Shown here piece by piece: positions 23,331 through 35,410 of a stretch of DNA of 64,000 nucleotides. The translations under genes were made by a program, and so were the position numbers. Source of the DNA: Cristatella mucedo (taxonomy: Eukaryota; Bryozoa; Phylactolaemata; Cristatellidae); assembly GCA_009760855.2 (NCBI GenBank), contig WPIO01000154.1:188001-252000 (forward strand), in the 5' to 3' direction. Every line of letters begins with the position of its first letter. Positions within the stretch are counted from its first letter, which is position 1. Under the pieces are notes generated by a model that searched no databases, had not been told where the DNA came from, and saw only the letters and a program-made list of their open reading frames with translations.

Positions 23331-25165
23331 GAGGCACGTTAACCTTATTAAACTCGACTAGGGAAGCCGATTTCAGTAATTGGCAGGAGAAGTGCACTCA
23401 GTTTCCAAGGTTGGCATACCACGATCGCGACACGACCCCACTGTCTCGGATTCGGCTCACAATTGCTGCATCGTCAAATATTGTGTGCTTAATCTTTGGA
23501 CCATTGTCAGTCATCAGCCGTCGCATCCCTGTTACACGATATCGTCTGAATAAGAGCTGCCCTGATCTCCAATTCGTGCTCTCCTCCCTTTAGCTCCACC
23601 TGTTGGACGACTTCAACAGCACGAGTCAAAATGCTTTTTCTTGACTTTGTTTACAGGCAGTTAGATATAGATCAGTGGCCTGCGTCTCAGAACTGTGTGA
23701 TTGCCTTTAGGCTCGCTCGTAGGACTGCTTGCAGTAACCGTGCTGGCACCGCCATATCCCTTAGTTTTGCATTCGCATCATTCGGTAGTTTATCCCTGCG
23801 AGTCATTTTCAAACGAGCCAGCCGTAGGGAGTCGAGAGTTTCTTGTTACAAGGCAGAGTTGGCTTGTGAAGTTGCATTGATGCTCGCAAAGCCCACTGAC
23901 TCACTCGAGCGGTGCCGAGCGAGTCAGCGATCATTCGCTCTGTTTCGTCTTCGTTTGTGCGCACATTTGAGATGCCAGCTGTCTCGCCGTGCCAGCAACC
24001 CCGGCCTGAGAGTGGCATTAGCAGGCGAATGTTGCAAAACTTGTGCCATCGGCAACTTGTGCCATCGGCAGCTGAGCGGAGCAGAACTTCGCAAGACCCT
24101 TTCAACTAGCTGCAGCACACACTTTCGAACTCACTTGCTTACTTGCACACTCACGCATAGCAGCGGGATGTGCAGGTGCATGCGAACACGTGCGTGCACA
24201 CTTGCTGGTGCATGGACATGAACGGCCACACGCACGCGTGCGTGCACGAGTCCACCCGGAACAAGGAAAGTTCACACCGTTGGTGATGAGCCATGTGTGC
24301 GTGTGCATGCTTGCAAAAGCAGGATGCTTCGCGTTTCAGAAATTTTTGGTTAATGCTTTTCTTGCAACTAGTTGTAAAGCGGCTGAATAGCGATCAAGTT
24401 CTCTTAGGGTGCTATGCAAAAGACATTATTGTATTTGTCCGGTGGTGCTGGTTAGGAAACCTTTAGGAGAAACCAGAATCTGTGTGGACTTTTGGTGCCG
24501 CAAATAAAGCACTTAGCAGAGATAGCTACCCTCGACCCAGTATGGCTGAGCCCTTGGATGGACTTTATAGAGTTTCGAAAGCTCAGTCGACAAGTTTGAA
24601 CGACTTCACGCAGGTGCTGCAGACACGGAACAGGCTCTAACCTTTTCGGACGAATTCCTTTGCTTTCGCGAGAACCCGGAAAAACAGCTGAGGCCGTTGA
24701 GCTGAACTGTCTCCACTTCACTCCGAGGAGAATGCGCTGGGAGAAGGGCAATTAGTGAGCCACACAATCTTTTGTCCACGCGACAGTCTGTCCTGTACAT
24801 CAGAAGGTCGATACGGTTCCACACGACCACCAGCGATGGGAGTTCAGGCCCAGCGATGAGTGCAATCTACTGATGCTTCAAAGTCTGAATACTGTCTAGT
24901 AGGGAGTAGTGTCATGCTAGCTATAGCTACAAGATCTACGTACGAACCTCGAAACCTTTGGAGCCGGTGCATTTTGTTTGGACGCTCTCAAAGCCCGGAA
25001 CTCAATACCGACGTACGTCACAACGTCCACTGACATGGCATTTCAAAAAGAAGCCAAACACCTGTTTATTGCAGCATTGAGTGGGTCTTTGTGATTTGTT
25101 CTTCCTGTGCAAATGGCTGCTAAAGCTGTGCCTGCTGCTTGCGGATGTTACCACCAATCATTTGG
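23331..25165. other. Intron sequence; one LINE tail relic
   Basis: A 196-codon frame at 23631-24221 has no recognised domain. Two copies of TTGTGCCATCGGCA occur at about 24041-24070. A plus-strand LINE family 1 tail relic is at 24365-24430 (GTTGTAAAGCGGCTGAATAG). Confidence 0.4.
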
Positions 25166-25169
25166 TATT

Positions 25170-25236
25170 GCTTCCTATACAGCAAAAGCAGATGTAAAGT
25201 GCCTAGAAAGATTCAGTTCTCTGAGGGTGCTATACA
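25170..25236 (+). mobile_element. LINE family 1 tail fragment
   Basis: AGATGTAAAGTGCCTAGAAA, then TTCTCTGAGGGTGCTATACA. It abuts the next LINE family 2 copy without a spacer. Confidence 0.8.
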
Positions 25237-25530
25237 ATGCATTACGCAACGACAACTACTCTCCTACTGCCGACTATGGCATATCCTTTTCAGTTGTCCT
25301 GAGCTGCTACTTCTATGCTACTCACTACCTCAACTGCTCTCCTGACTCTGCTATGCTTCCCACTTTTTCTTTGTTGCGAGAGACGAAGTCTGTTGGCTAC
25401 CGAATACGTACCGAAAGCTGCTTAGGCTGTGAGTGCGCTATGCAAAACTCTCCTGCGTAACACCCACATGGTCTTTATGACTTTGTGGAGTTACAGACGG
25501 AGATACATTACATTACATTACATTATTGTC
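25237..25530 (+). mobile_element. LINE family 2, 3' end
   Basis: CGACAACTACTCTCCTACTG to GTTACAGACGGAGATACATT, then ACATTACATTACATT: the best-preserved 3' terminus of the family, showing its 5-bp tail unit (ATTAC). Confidence 0.9.
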
Positions 25531-25685
25531 TTCGATGGCCATTCGTGGTTACTTTCATTGTATCATCTGAGGGGCAAGCGGCTTTGTGCCTGAGCCGATC
25601 GTGGTGGCACCGTGCGTAAGTAAACCCACTATCCGGGTTACCAGGCAGCCACGACTGCATTTCAGATCCTTAAACTGATGGGCAG

Positions 25686-25723
<38 letters not shown>

Positions 25724-25770
25724 GTGTCTCTCTTGCTGTCTCTCTCTCTCTCTATCTCTGTGTCTCTCTT

Positions 25771-25835
<65 letters not shown>

Positions 25836-25850
25836 GTGTGTCTCTCTTGC

Positions 25851-25943
<93 letters not shown>

Positions 25944-25965
25944 CTCTCTTACTGTCTCTCTCTTG

Positions 25966-26053
<88 letters not shown>

Positions 26054-26090
26054 CTCTCTTGCTGTCTCTCGCTCTCTCCCTCTCTCTCTG
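25686..26090 (+). repeat. (TC)n microsatellite with (TGTC)n core
   Basis: About 400 bp; a block of GTCT tetranucleotides sits at 25850-25902, flanked by long TC runs with repeated TGTGTCTCTCTTGC interruptions, indicating higher-order duplication. Confidence 0.95.
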
Positions 26091-26414
26091 AGAGCTGCAG
26101 CAGCAACTGCTGCTAGCTTGCCATCATCGGTACGATGAGGCGCACTTGAGTAGATGAGGTGGATGGCCGATGAGGTCACGAGGTCTTGCATCGTACGGCT
26201 ACAAATCCCACCTTGTTGTTCACGATCCATCTTGTTTGGATACTGCTGCTGCTGCTGTCGCAGCACAGCTGTTACCGCACGGAATCCTCGGGAATCATTA
26301 TAATATTTTATTACTGGCTGTGAAGCAAATCTTTAGTTGCTTTAGCTTGGCACCACTTCTGTGGCGGCGCATGTTAGAAGCGGCGGCAGCAGCATTTGAA
26401 TCCCGTCTCTTTAG

Positions 26415-26680
26415 ATTCGGCTCTCGTGCTCTCGACTGAAGAATGTCACCGGACAGGTCAGCAGCACACTGTCAGACCTGCATCGTCCCAAGGACGACCT
26501 GTCTCCACTGTTGCATAACAGCACGCCAGAGGTGCTAAGCAAAACCCAGGCGCTCATCGAATCCGCGTGGCAAGCTGCTGGCAAATTAGGCAACGGCACT
26601 GCCGGCTATTGCCAGGGCATGCATGGCAGTTCCTGGTTTAACGTGTCTCTGCAGAGTCTATCAGACTACAATTACTACAG
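26415..26680 (+). CDS. TTYH: Tweety visible exon 3: extracellular domain 1
   Basis: Acceptor CCCGTCTCTTTAG, donor ACAG|GTAAGC; 266 nt, phase 0 in, phase 2 out. It encodes the amphipathic, glycosylated ectodomain between TM2 and TM3, with sequons NVT, NST, NGT and NVS and a terminal YNYYR that matches the EEYRW context before TM3 in vertebrates. Two cysteines (C98, C159) lie in this domain, which is unusual because vertebrate TTYH ectodomain 1 largely lacks them. An alternative in-frame acceptor (GACTGAAG|AAT) lies 27 nt downstream. Confidence 0.9.
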
Positions 26681-27514
26681 GTAAGCTTTTGTAGGGCACC
26701 CCACATCGAGATTCAGCGAGCTACTGCAGTGGTCGACCTGATTACTTTTCCGCTTCAATGCGACTACTTTTCCAATATACCTCAGTGTAATCCATAACTT
26801 GCCAATGCAGCTGTTGCACTTATTGTGACTATAATCAAGCTACAACAGTGGCTTTGGGGGAGCATCAAGTTTAGCAGGCGATTCGATGCTGGTGTGCATG
26901 GGTTAACGTTTGTTTGCTTAGCAGTCGTTAAGACGTTAATGCTCGTGAGCATTGGTGGCATGCATTGGTCTATAGCACGTAAGTGATACAACATCAGAGG
27001 CATATGATTCGGAAGCAGCATCGACTGACTGGAAATGCAACGCAAAAGAATTTTGCTGCTGCTTGAGTGAACTACGCGAGCTCTGGTCATTAATGCGACT
27101 GCAGACTCAAGTCCGAGTGGCCTCGGTGGTATCGTTGTCGGATTGTTTCGTATTGCAAGCTACGATCAAAATCAGATCGAGGCTACTTTTGATGCACGAT
27201 GAAAGTGTGCTCAACTGTGCACGAGGTGTGTGGGCGGGGCAGCGGAGCTACTCAGACGGGGTTTGCTGACAAACGTAGCCCACTTGCAGACCCAAACAAT
27301 GTATCCACTCTATGTGTCAGAGCTTGGACAAGTTACCTCCTACGTTATTCTCAATTTGCCTTGTGTCTACGGGCCTAGTGAGGTAAACCTTTGTCAACCT
27401 CTCTATCTCTCTGTGTCCATCTGTGTCTCTCACTGTTCCTCTCAGCTCTTATTTTTTCCTCTCTCTCTCTCTCCTCTCTTTCTCCAGGCGTTTCTGCATA
27501 CGTTCTCTCCTCCC

Positions 27515-27622
27515 CGAGTCCTGCAATCCTTTATTCTGCTCTGTACCGATCTTTAATTGCCTGCTGCCAGCTGGAATGGTAGTGGCTAAGGCTTTTCTGC
27601 TATGTAAATGAGGTTGTCAGTT
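27515..27622 (+). mobile_element. SINE A, diverged 3' part
   Basis: GAGTCCTGCAATCCTTTATT, TTGCCTGCTGCCAGC, AAGGCTTTTCTGCTATGTAA, ATGAGG: the SINE A body with the head missing. Confidence 0.65.
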
Positions 27623-28519
27623 TGGCGAGCCTTTATCTTTACTACATACGCAAGCACGAACGCACACACTCGCACGCACACACACACACACACACTCTCT
27701 TTCTCTCATCAATCTCTCCTCCCCCCCCCCCGATCTCTTTGCTATGATTTGCTAAAGAGGACGGTCATGCTGTTTATTTCCATTATTGTGACAGCTGACC
27801 CGACTTGCTAAGGTTCTCAGCACTAACTTGCTTTGATCTAAACAGAAACACCGATATTTCAAATAAAACAGTGCCTATTCCATATTTTGTTTGGATGGCA
27901 AGGGACCTAAGAGGGATCGTGAGAACCTGTTATGTTGACTGCATGTGGTTTTTTTTACATATTGGCTTGTCCTTTGGCGGTCCATCATTTTTGGCCCAGC
28001 TCAGACTGGTTCGGTAAGTGAATCGTTAGTGTTACGGATTGTGCATATCAAGATCATGGCTCTGAATCCTGATGCTGGCAGGGATTGTTTGGCCAGCCGA
28101 TTGTCACAGTACCGTTGTAGTGACATTTTCACAATATAGTGGTTCTGCAGTGCCGAGAGAAAATGGCTTCCCCAGGCCGAAGGTCATCTCTTCGATAAGG
28201 ATTTCGAATATTAATCACTTTGTACTGCAAGTAAACGATCAAATATGAGAGCACTCATTTTAGATTCAGTGTGTATTTCTGAATCCCACACCAGTGCGAT
28301 GCTGAATCATGCTTCTGCCCGCCTGCAGTTTACTTGCCGACGGCTTTGCTTTTGCTGCCAGTAGGGGTTCTTGATCATGCTTGATATTAATAATAATTAT
28401 AAAGCGTGTATATAGCAACGTGTATCTCACGTCACATTGCTGATAGTTACTAACAATTCGGTCAATAATATACTGCAGCCATGTAAGTAGCCGGTCTTCT
28501 GCTCAAATGTGCGCTGCAG

Positions 28520-28615
28520 ATGGATTGCTACCCTGGCTGCTTGTTCCTGGATACTGACGTTCTGCCTACTGCTGTGGGCTGCCATTGCTTGCCAGTCCAA
28601 GTGGGCGCTGTTCAC
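28520..28615 (+). CDS. TTYH: Tweety visible exon 4: TM3
   Basis: Acceptor GTGCGCTGCAG, donor TTCAC|GTAAGT; 96 nt, phase 2 in and out. The split codon gives Arg, then WIATLAACSWILTFCLLLWA and ACQSKWALF. The R-W start and the QSKW after the helix are the clearest Tweety signature in the window; vertebrate TTYH1 reads RWLAY with QSKWLVIV at the same places. Confidence 0.93.
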
Positions 28616-29119
28616 GTAAGTTGGAGCGGTGCAAAGTGCTGAGCTGTGGCTGGCCATGGGTGGGCCTGTGCTGCTGCAACATATCCACTTGCAAACTGTT
28701 AACTGTGTCAGGTTGCCGCCATTGCTTTGCTGCTCTGTACAAACGATGTCCGCTCCCTGTAGCTGCTGCTGGTCTGCTGCAGCCGCAGCCGATCAGTCAT
28801 TGCACAAGCTCGCTCGTATGTCGAGGAACCTGGTCCTTTGCCCCCCCCCCGTTGTTCTGCCCCGCATGTACATGCACTCAGCCACTTTGTCCACCGAGCT
28901 CTGCTGCGTCTAGGCAGCACAGTGCGTAGAGCAGTTGTCTGCCCCTTATGGCCCTCCTTCGGTAATCTACATCCGGCCTGCAGCCCCAGCGGCTTTGACC
29001 CGTATTTCCTTTTTGAGCCGCCTTCTTTTTCAGAATGCTTGGAGGCATCGTTACCAGGGCAGCAAGTCAAAATGTTGTCGTTTTGCTGCTCAGCGTTTTG
29101 TTTTTGGCTGTAATTGCAG

Positions 29120-29192
29120 GTGTGTGGCACTGGCTGGTGTGACAATGGTGGCAGCCTGGACACTGTCGGCCGCATACACGGCACTCAGTGTG
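29120..29192 (+). CDS. TTYH: Tweety visible exon 5: TM4
   Basis: Acceptor GGCTGTAATTGCAG, donor GTGTG|GTGAGT; 73 nt, phase 2 in, phase 0 out. It encodes CVALAGVTMVAAWTLSAAYT followed by ALSV, corresponding to the TM4 segment with the WGSMGLEAATAV-like end in vertebrates. The invariant Trp in the second half of the helix is kept. Confidence 0.9.
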
Positions 29193-29680
29193 GTGAGTGA
29201 TGAGCAGGCGACTCGAAGAGCAAGGCTGCTCTCCTCTCTCCTCCCCCCTCTGGTCTTGTGAAGATGGCTGCAGTTAAGCATTGTAGATCGTGTTTGCTCT
29301 ACATCAAGTTTATCGGCTGTTGTATGTCAGCATGTGAACAAATGGTAGAACCAACCTCTGTAAACATTGCTCTCCTCCGGCAGGCCATCTCCTCCGCATG
29401 CGAGATGTGTAATGCATTTGACATCCGATGTTGCCATCTATGCTTTTGCATATCTCTCGGTAGCCAGGATGCTTTGGCTTACAAGTGTATTCTAGCAATT
29501 AAAACAGCTATATTGCTAGATATACAGGTGTGCATGTATATGAATCTTATCTAGTTAAAGAATATGATATCCGGCAAGACAATTTAGACAATCTTACTGC
29601 TTACCTACCCTGTCCCTACATAGATGCTCTCTCACACGTGTGCACTCATACTTACACAGGCATGTCTACTTAATAATTGC

Positions 29681-29828
29681 CGAGCTGGTTTGGTCTAGCG
29701 GTTAAGGTGCTCTCCCCGACCAAGGTGTAACTGAGGTCGTGGGCTCGAGCCCCGAGGCATATGTGAGGCGCCTGAATAGAGATTAAGTTCTCTTGGGGCA
29801 CTATATAAATGAATTATTTATTATTTAT
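29681..29828 (+). mobile_element. SINE B copy
   Basis: CGAGCTGGTTTGGTCTAGCG, GGGCTCGAGCCCCGAGGC, GCGCCTGAATAGAGATTAAG, TTCTCTTGGGGCACTATATA. Head and tail are both preserved. Confidence 0.9.
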
Positions 29829-29829
29829 T

Positions 29830-30085
29830 AATAATAATAATAATACATTTGATATAGCACCCTCAGAGAAGTCAATCTCACACAGGCACTTAACATTTGC
29901 TGCAAAGGAAGATGGATCGAATGGTTAGTGGATGCTCAATAAACAACAAGAGTAACATGGCTAGGGGTGACTTGCACAGGGTCAGCATGCAAGTAGGGTT
30001 AGTGGCAGCATGTACAGTGTCAGCATGCATAAGCACATAAAGGACGAATCACAGGGACCCACTAAATGCTGTGATAAATAATATT
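29830..30085 (-). mobile_element. LINE family 1, 3' untranslated part
   Basis: (AAT)n, ATATAGCACCCTCAGAGAAG, then GGTTAGTGGCAGCATGTACA and GGACGAATCACAGGGACCCA. It lies tail to tail with the SINE B copy and is cut before the coding part. Confidence 0.87.
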
Positions 30086-30118
30086 TGTTGTGTAGAGACA
30101 TTCATATACCTGTATGTA

Positions 30119-30121
30119 CAC

Positions 30122-30199
<78 letters not shown>
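30119..30199 (+). repeat. (CA)n microsatellite
   Basis: About 39 CA units. Confidence 0.95.
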
Positions 30200-30202
<3 letters not shown>

Positions 30203-30584
30203 CACATACCCACCCATATATATTGCGAATATTGTATACGTTGGGTCTTCTGGACAGACCTCTAGGCATGAGCCTCGTACGGCAAAGGCATCTGCTGGAG
30301 AAAAGCCAGTCCAATCACTCACTTTAGTACTCTTCGTGGTTAGTGTCTGCCTGCACGGCCCGTGTATGTGGCTTCATGCGATTTCCAATAAACAGCCACA
30401 TTGTTCGTGCAATCGTCAGGTGTGTACAACTGCTTAAATGCTCACACAAACTAAGTTATGAAAGTGTATTAAGAAAGTTTGTCCTTTGCTTTGACCTTTG
30501 GTCTAAGAAATGCAGAGAAGTGCCATGCAAAAGAGAAGTTAGATGATGATTGAGGCGAGCATTCCACTGAGGTGCAACACAAGT

Positions 30585-30783
30585 GAGATAGCGACAGCGA
30601 CATATTGACATAGCCACAACGACATAGTGACATAGCAACAGCGTGACATAATGACATAGCGACAACAACATAGTGCTATACAGACATAGTGACATAGGAT
30701 TTGAGAGAATTTGACGTGGTTGAAGACTGGAAGGGATTAAAGCATAGGTACAGCTGCCTGTCATCGGCATAGAAGTGAAAGCT
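30585..30783. repeat. Degenerate GACATAG minisatellite next to a LINE family 1 RT fragment
   Basis: GACATAG(C/T)GACA-type units fill 30585-30690. Directly after, 30693-30783 (TTTGAGAGAATTTGACGTGG, TCATCGGCATAGAAGTGAAA) matches the reverse-strand RT region of the copy at 12.4 kb. Confidence 0.75.
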
Positions 30784-31315
30784 TATCTGCCCGTCCCAGT
30801 CTCATACCCTCTCCCTCTCTAGCCTTCACCATCCCCCGGGAGACTAAACGATATAGCAAAATGATATAGCAAACATATTTTCCTTTTGATTCGGCAGAAT
30901 CATATTGTTGCCTTGATCCAGCTGTGCCTCTGCTTCCGCTGCGGCCACTGCTGCCTCGGCATCTGTGAGGCGACTCTCTCACTAAGAATGGTTCTGCTGT
31001 GAAGCACCTGACCCGGGCTCTGTGGCAGTCGGCCCAGATCGGCCAGCTTTCAGTTTATTAGCTCCCGATTCCCTCCCAAGCTGCAGCCCCTGTTTACCCT
31101 GAGCAAATTGGCCTAATTGAGTCCAGTCTGGATGCAGCCACTGGCCTTTAGCCCACTAGCAGTGCACCACCAAAGAGACAGGGCAAGGATGGATCGAAAG
31201 CCCTCCATTGGTCAGAGGTCTCGAGAGCTCTGCTAATTGGTTCCTCAAGGTGCACGCAGAGTGGGTGTGGCTGACGTCGGTCTATCAAGCTTTTAACGCC
31301 CTCAGCCCCACGGCT

Positions 31316-31366
<51 letters not shown>

Positions 31367-32392
31367 GTCATCGACGTGGCCGGGTCTGCTTTTACCCAGG
31401 CAGCCTCTGCCACAGCAGGCAGTCAACCCCATGGCTGGACCGTGCAAACTAACGGGAGCTTTTCACGACATCTAAGCCGGATCTAAGGATGACCACTTGG
31501 CATGCACTCACCCCAGCACTCACCCTCTCTCCTAGCTGGCTGCCGCCGGCCGGTTTTCTAGTCGTACCTAACGACGTTAAAAGCATACTGCTGCCGCCGT
31601 AGCCTTACTATCCGGTTGTTTACCAAAACTGAGTGGACTTTGAAAGAGCTTATAGGTCGACAGCTGCCACCTGTCCTCTCTGACCTCTCTGACTCCTTCC
31701 CGACTAGCACTAGTGAGCAGGAGCTTCCTCCTGGCTTCAGATAAGCCCACGTACCAGTATCGCACGAGTTTTGAAAATAAAATAAATTAGAGGAAAATGA
31801 TATAGAAATACATAGATAGCCGCTAGGAAACGAAGTGGGAAAGGGGCCAGCAGGCTCCGCTCTACTGGCCACGGTCTTCGACCGACCTACCCCTTAGCCT
31901 CCCAGTACACAATTGGCTATCCTAGGCAAGGTTAGGGTGGGGTGAGGTGAGTTCCCCACCTTAGCTAACTTGAGCGACGCCTATGCCCAGGACGCAGGCG
32001 ATCGCAGTCCTCCCAGGACAGCCCCCACCGTGGGCTTTCCTTTCCTCCTCCAGCAAAGGAGCCGAGGTCACAAGGTCATCATCCCAGGGGAGCTCGGCCT
32101 TGCTCTCAGGTGACATGGTAGGGAGCATGCCGAACGGCTGCCCAAGGAATGCGATCGGCTACCCTAATAAATCCGCAAACATCATCCACTGGATGTTTGA
32201 ACTCAGTGTAAAGGTTAGTGGGTCAGACCTGCCGTGGTGTCCGGTGGTAGGACCCCGAGGGCTAGGGGGCCATGTACGTTTGTAGAGAGGTAGGCGTAGG
32301 TGGAGAGGCAGGCGCCTAGTGGTTTGGCTGCAACTTCACTTTGCTGATTTGTCGACCATTTGGGTTCTACAAACTCTTTCTGTCTGTCTGTT

Positions 32393-32447
<55 letters not shown>

Positions 32448-33115
32448 ATTTGTTGGTTTTCGTGAAATGTTATTTAGGCGGTCAATTTTTTTTATTTTGC
32501 TGCATTTGTCGATCTATCTACATTATGTGATTATGTGCTGGAACGGCTCCTGCACCAGGTAGCTGCACACAGACTTACTAAGAAGCAAGCCTTAGCAGCT
32601 ACTGTGCTGTGGACGCGCAAGCTGTATTCTGGCATGCAACACCGGTATTTGCATTACAATTTTGGACCTATTAGAAATAGGCTAACGTGCTTCCAGCACG
32701 TCACTATGCATTCGACCACGCTCAGATTCTCGTTTCAGCGAAAAGGCCTCCATCTACCAGTAGTAACTTCAGCTATTACTGCTATTGTCTACTTTTCAGT
32801 TCTTGCTGTTCCCGAAATTTTTTTTTTGTACTTGCTTTTCTGCATGATTTTTCTTCCTGTCACTGTCAGCACTGTCAAGGGGTTCAGCATCTCGATGTGC
32901 AGCTGATTGCTATTGTGATGATTGCAGCACTGCACTAGGTGGGTGTGATTCATACAGTTTCTATTGATTTAGTCATCCTGCCAAGGCTGTTACAGCTGGC
33001 CTATTCTCTCACACCTGAATGGCCACGAGGATTATGAGTAATGAATGAATGAACAAGGCAAGGCCTTTGATGCTCACTGGATGCTGAGCTCACTCATAAG
33101 TGGCCAACTAGATAG
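30784..33115. other. Intron sequence without a recognised gene
   Basis: Contains the (ATC)n tract and a (TC)n tract at 32394-32443. Local CT/GA-poor unique sequence elsewhere; frames such as 31983-32285 and 32535-32906 show no domain and no convincing splice pairs. Confidence 0.4.
31317..31369 (+). repeat. (ATC)n microsatellite
   Basis: About 17 ATC units inside intron sequence. Confidence 0.93.
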
Positions 33116-33119
33116 TAGC

Positions 33120-33700
33120 AATAATGACGCATCTTTATAGTACCAAGGAAAAAAAATCTCTTTCTATGCACTTCACCCAGGCTAGAAAGGAAGCAAAACT
33201 GCTTATTAGTGACCATAACCTTCTAAATTTCAGCACATGTGAGCATATAAATAAAAATTCTCACGAATGGAGTGAATGATGTCAGGAGCAGGTACTTTAT
33301 TTTAGCTTCGTTGTAAATCTCGTCAAGTCAGGGTCAATCGGTACCGAGCTCCGGGCTTTTGATCCATACATAATAGCTGAAGGCACGGTTTCCAAACGAT
33401 TTGAGGGACGCTAGTGGCACATCCAAACGACTAGAGTAAGAGAAGCCGGCCAGGGGTAACCTGGGTATTTTCGACAGGCAAGCCGGAGCAAGTGAATGAA
33501 GGGACCCAAAAGTGAGGTTGCAAACGGCCTCAAAGTCGATGCTCTGCTCGATGGGTGTGAGCCAGTGCAGGTCAAAGGTGAGAAGTCGATGGGGGAGCCA
33601 GTGCAGGTTCGAGTGAAGCATTGCGATGTGGCAGTTTTGATGCTTGCGAAGACGAACTTAGCTGCAGAATTTTGGCGCCAAGTGGCTCTCTTTGCCAATA
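33120..33700 (-). mobile_element. Degraded LINE family 1 copy
   Basis: Reverse tail-like start (AATCTCTTTCTATGCACTTC), then phrases parallel to the copy at 18.3 kb: GAGCCAGTGCAGGTCAAAGG, GACGAACTTAGCTGCAGAAT. The minus frame at 33334-33621 keeps HWLTPIEQSIDF-like text. Strongly diverged. Confidence 0.65.
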
Positions 33701-33769
33701 TCCGAGGGCAAAGTCAGAACCGCTCCAGCACGGCTTCTGGCTCAGCCAAATTAGGCCGTTTCAAAGCAA

Positions 33770-34500
33770 AAGCAAAGAAATTCTTCGCCGAAGCAAAGCT
33801 GAGTCAGGAGAGTAGCCGAGGAAGTGAGTAGCATGGAAGTAGCAGTGCTGGACTGCTGTACACGATGTGCTTAAGTCAGAAGCTTGAGAGTAATGTCGTT
33901 TCATAAGAATTGTGGAAGGGAGTGTCACAGTCTCTGACCTGCAGAGCAGAAGCTTCTTTTGCCAACAGCCTTTAAGCGAAAGAATGGAACAGCTAATTTT
34001 CTATCCATAGAGGACCTGAGTGCACGAGGAGATGGAAACTGGTGCAGCCTCTCAGCTAGGTGTGAAGGAGCCTAGAGATTGCGGGTCTTGTAGTCGGAGT
34101 AAGAATTTTGCTTTGTATCCTTTAATCAACCGGCAGCCATCGCAGCTCCTTAAGCTAAGAGGCTTGCAGCTGACCCTCGGTGATTTGTTGACTAGCTTTG
34201 CAGAAGTATTCATTACCACCCGAAGAGGCTTAGTGGCTTTTTTCGGTCGCTCAGCCAAAATTCAAATACATAAATCCGGCCTAGACAGAACCGTAGAGCT
34301 AGTAGTAGTAGCAGGATCTTTTTCCAGCCGTCGTGGTTGGCAGTCACTCTTCTTGGCCAGGGATCGAACGTGACTACTATCCGCAGAAGAAATCATCTGG
34401 ATGGACCTTTTAAACGTCAAGAAGAGAAAACCTAAACTATGAGGACACGATGATGCACCATGCCACCACCAATTGGAGTTCTGCATGACAATTTCTGCCT
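33770..34500 (-). mobile_element. LINE family 2, diverged copy
   Basis: Parallels the 46.3-kb copy in order: GAGTAGCATGGAAGTAGCAG, AAGAATTGTGGAAGGGAGTG, GCCAACAGCCTTTAAGCG, ATTGCGGGTCTTGTAGTCGG, CAACCGGCAGCCATCGCAGC. The C-terminal RT-adjacent region is recognisable but frame-broken. Confidence 0.75.
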
Positions 34501-35056
34501 GTCCTAGTCACGAGTGCTGAGCAGGTGCGATTTTGGAGAGTAATTAAAGGAGCGCGTTGAGTGGCTGGCAGATAGTGAAGACAGCATTCTGTTGACAGTG
34601 TCAATCGTCTGCTTAAGGCCAGGAGCAGCAGCAGCGGCACTCCTAGGCCAACGATCTGGGCCCCTGGGCTGCCTAGCACCTCTGCTGCTGTGCAGAATCT
34701 TCAGTGCACACACCCGAGGTTGGCCTGCCCTGCCCAAATCCGTGGCCGAAATCCCAGATGTGCGGCTACATGATGTGTGAAACAGCGTTTCCCATCTAGA
34801 TCCACTGCCACGGAAAAGTGCCGTTCATTCTTTTTCAGTCGAACCTCAAATCGCTTGACCGTGCCATCAAGAATTGGGCAGCATTGGGCAGAATTGGGCA
34901 GCATGGCTAATGTGGAGAGCTTTACTTGGAGCTAATTTTGTGTAGCTTATGCTGAGCCAACAGCACTGACCTTGCTAAAAAAAAATTATGTAATTGTAAT
35001 GCATCTGCATGCTCATAAAAATACAGCGATTCACTTTTTTGCCGTGCTCTTTGCAG

Positions 35057-35129
35057 GCTCTTGCTGACGTGTGCATTGACCCAATGGCTGCACTCACGGT
35101 TTTTGCCAATATGTCAAAACAGGAAGCAG
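35057..35129 (+). CDS. TTYH: Tweety visible exon 6: start of extracellular domain 2
   Basis: Acceptor GTGCTCTTTGCAG, donor GCAG|GTAAGA; 73 nt, phase 0 in, phase 1 out. Reads ALADVCIDPMAALTVFANMS and KQEA. DVCIDP aligns with the DFCSNP of vertebrate TTYH1, placing the first ectodomain-2 cysteine. NMS is a possible glycosylation site. Confidence 0.9.
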
Positions 35130-35279
35130 GTAAGAATTCTCTCTTTCTCTCTCTCTCTCACGCTCTTTCTTTCTCGGTATCTTCCTCGCTTCCATACTCC
35201 CACTCTCTCCCAGATTTCTCTTGCTCGTGCACCATCATTGTATCCGCGCATGCTAAGTGCACAGCACAAACAATATTGG

Positions 35280-35358
35280 TGGAGAATCTCTGCCTAGAAA
35301 AAGGTTGGGTTCTCTGAGTGCGCTATGAAGAATGTATTATTATTATTATTATTATTCT
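35280..35358 (+). mobile_element. LINE family 1 tail relic
   Basis: CTCTGCCTAGAAAAAGGTTG, GGTTCTCTGAGTGCGCTATG, followed by (ATT)n. Confidence 0.7.
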
Positions 35359-35410
35359 GTTAACACCGGCTGCATTTTCGGACACGGAGCGCTGTTGCAC
35401 ACAGGTAAAA

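Noticed and set aside
23631-24221. 196-codon plus frame
   Set aside because: Composition and lack of domains suggest chance; it begins and ends without convincing signals.
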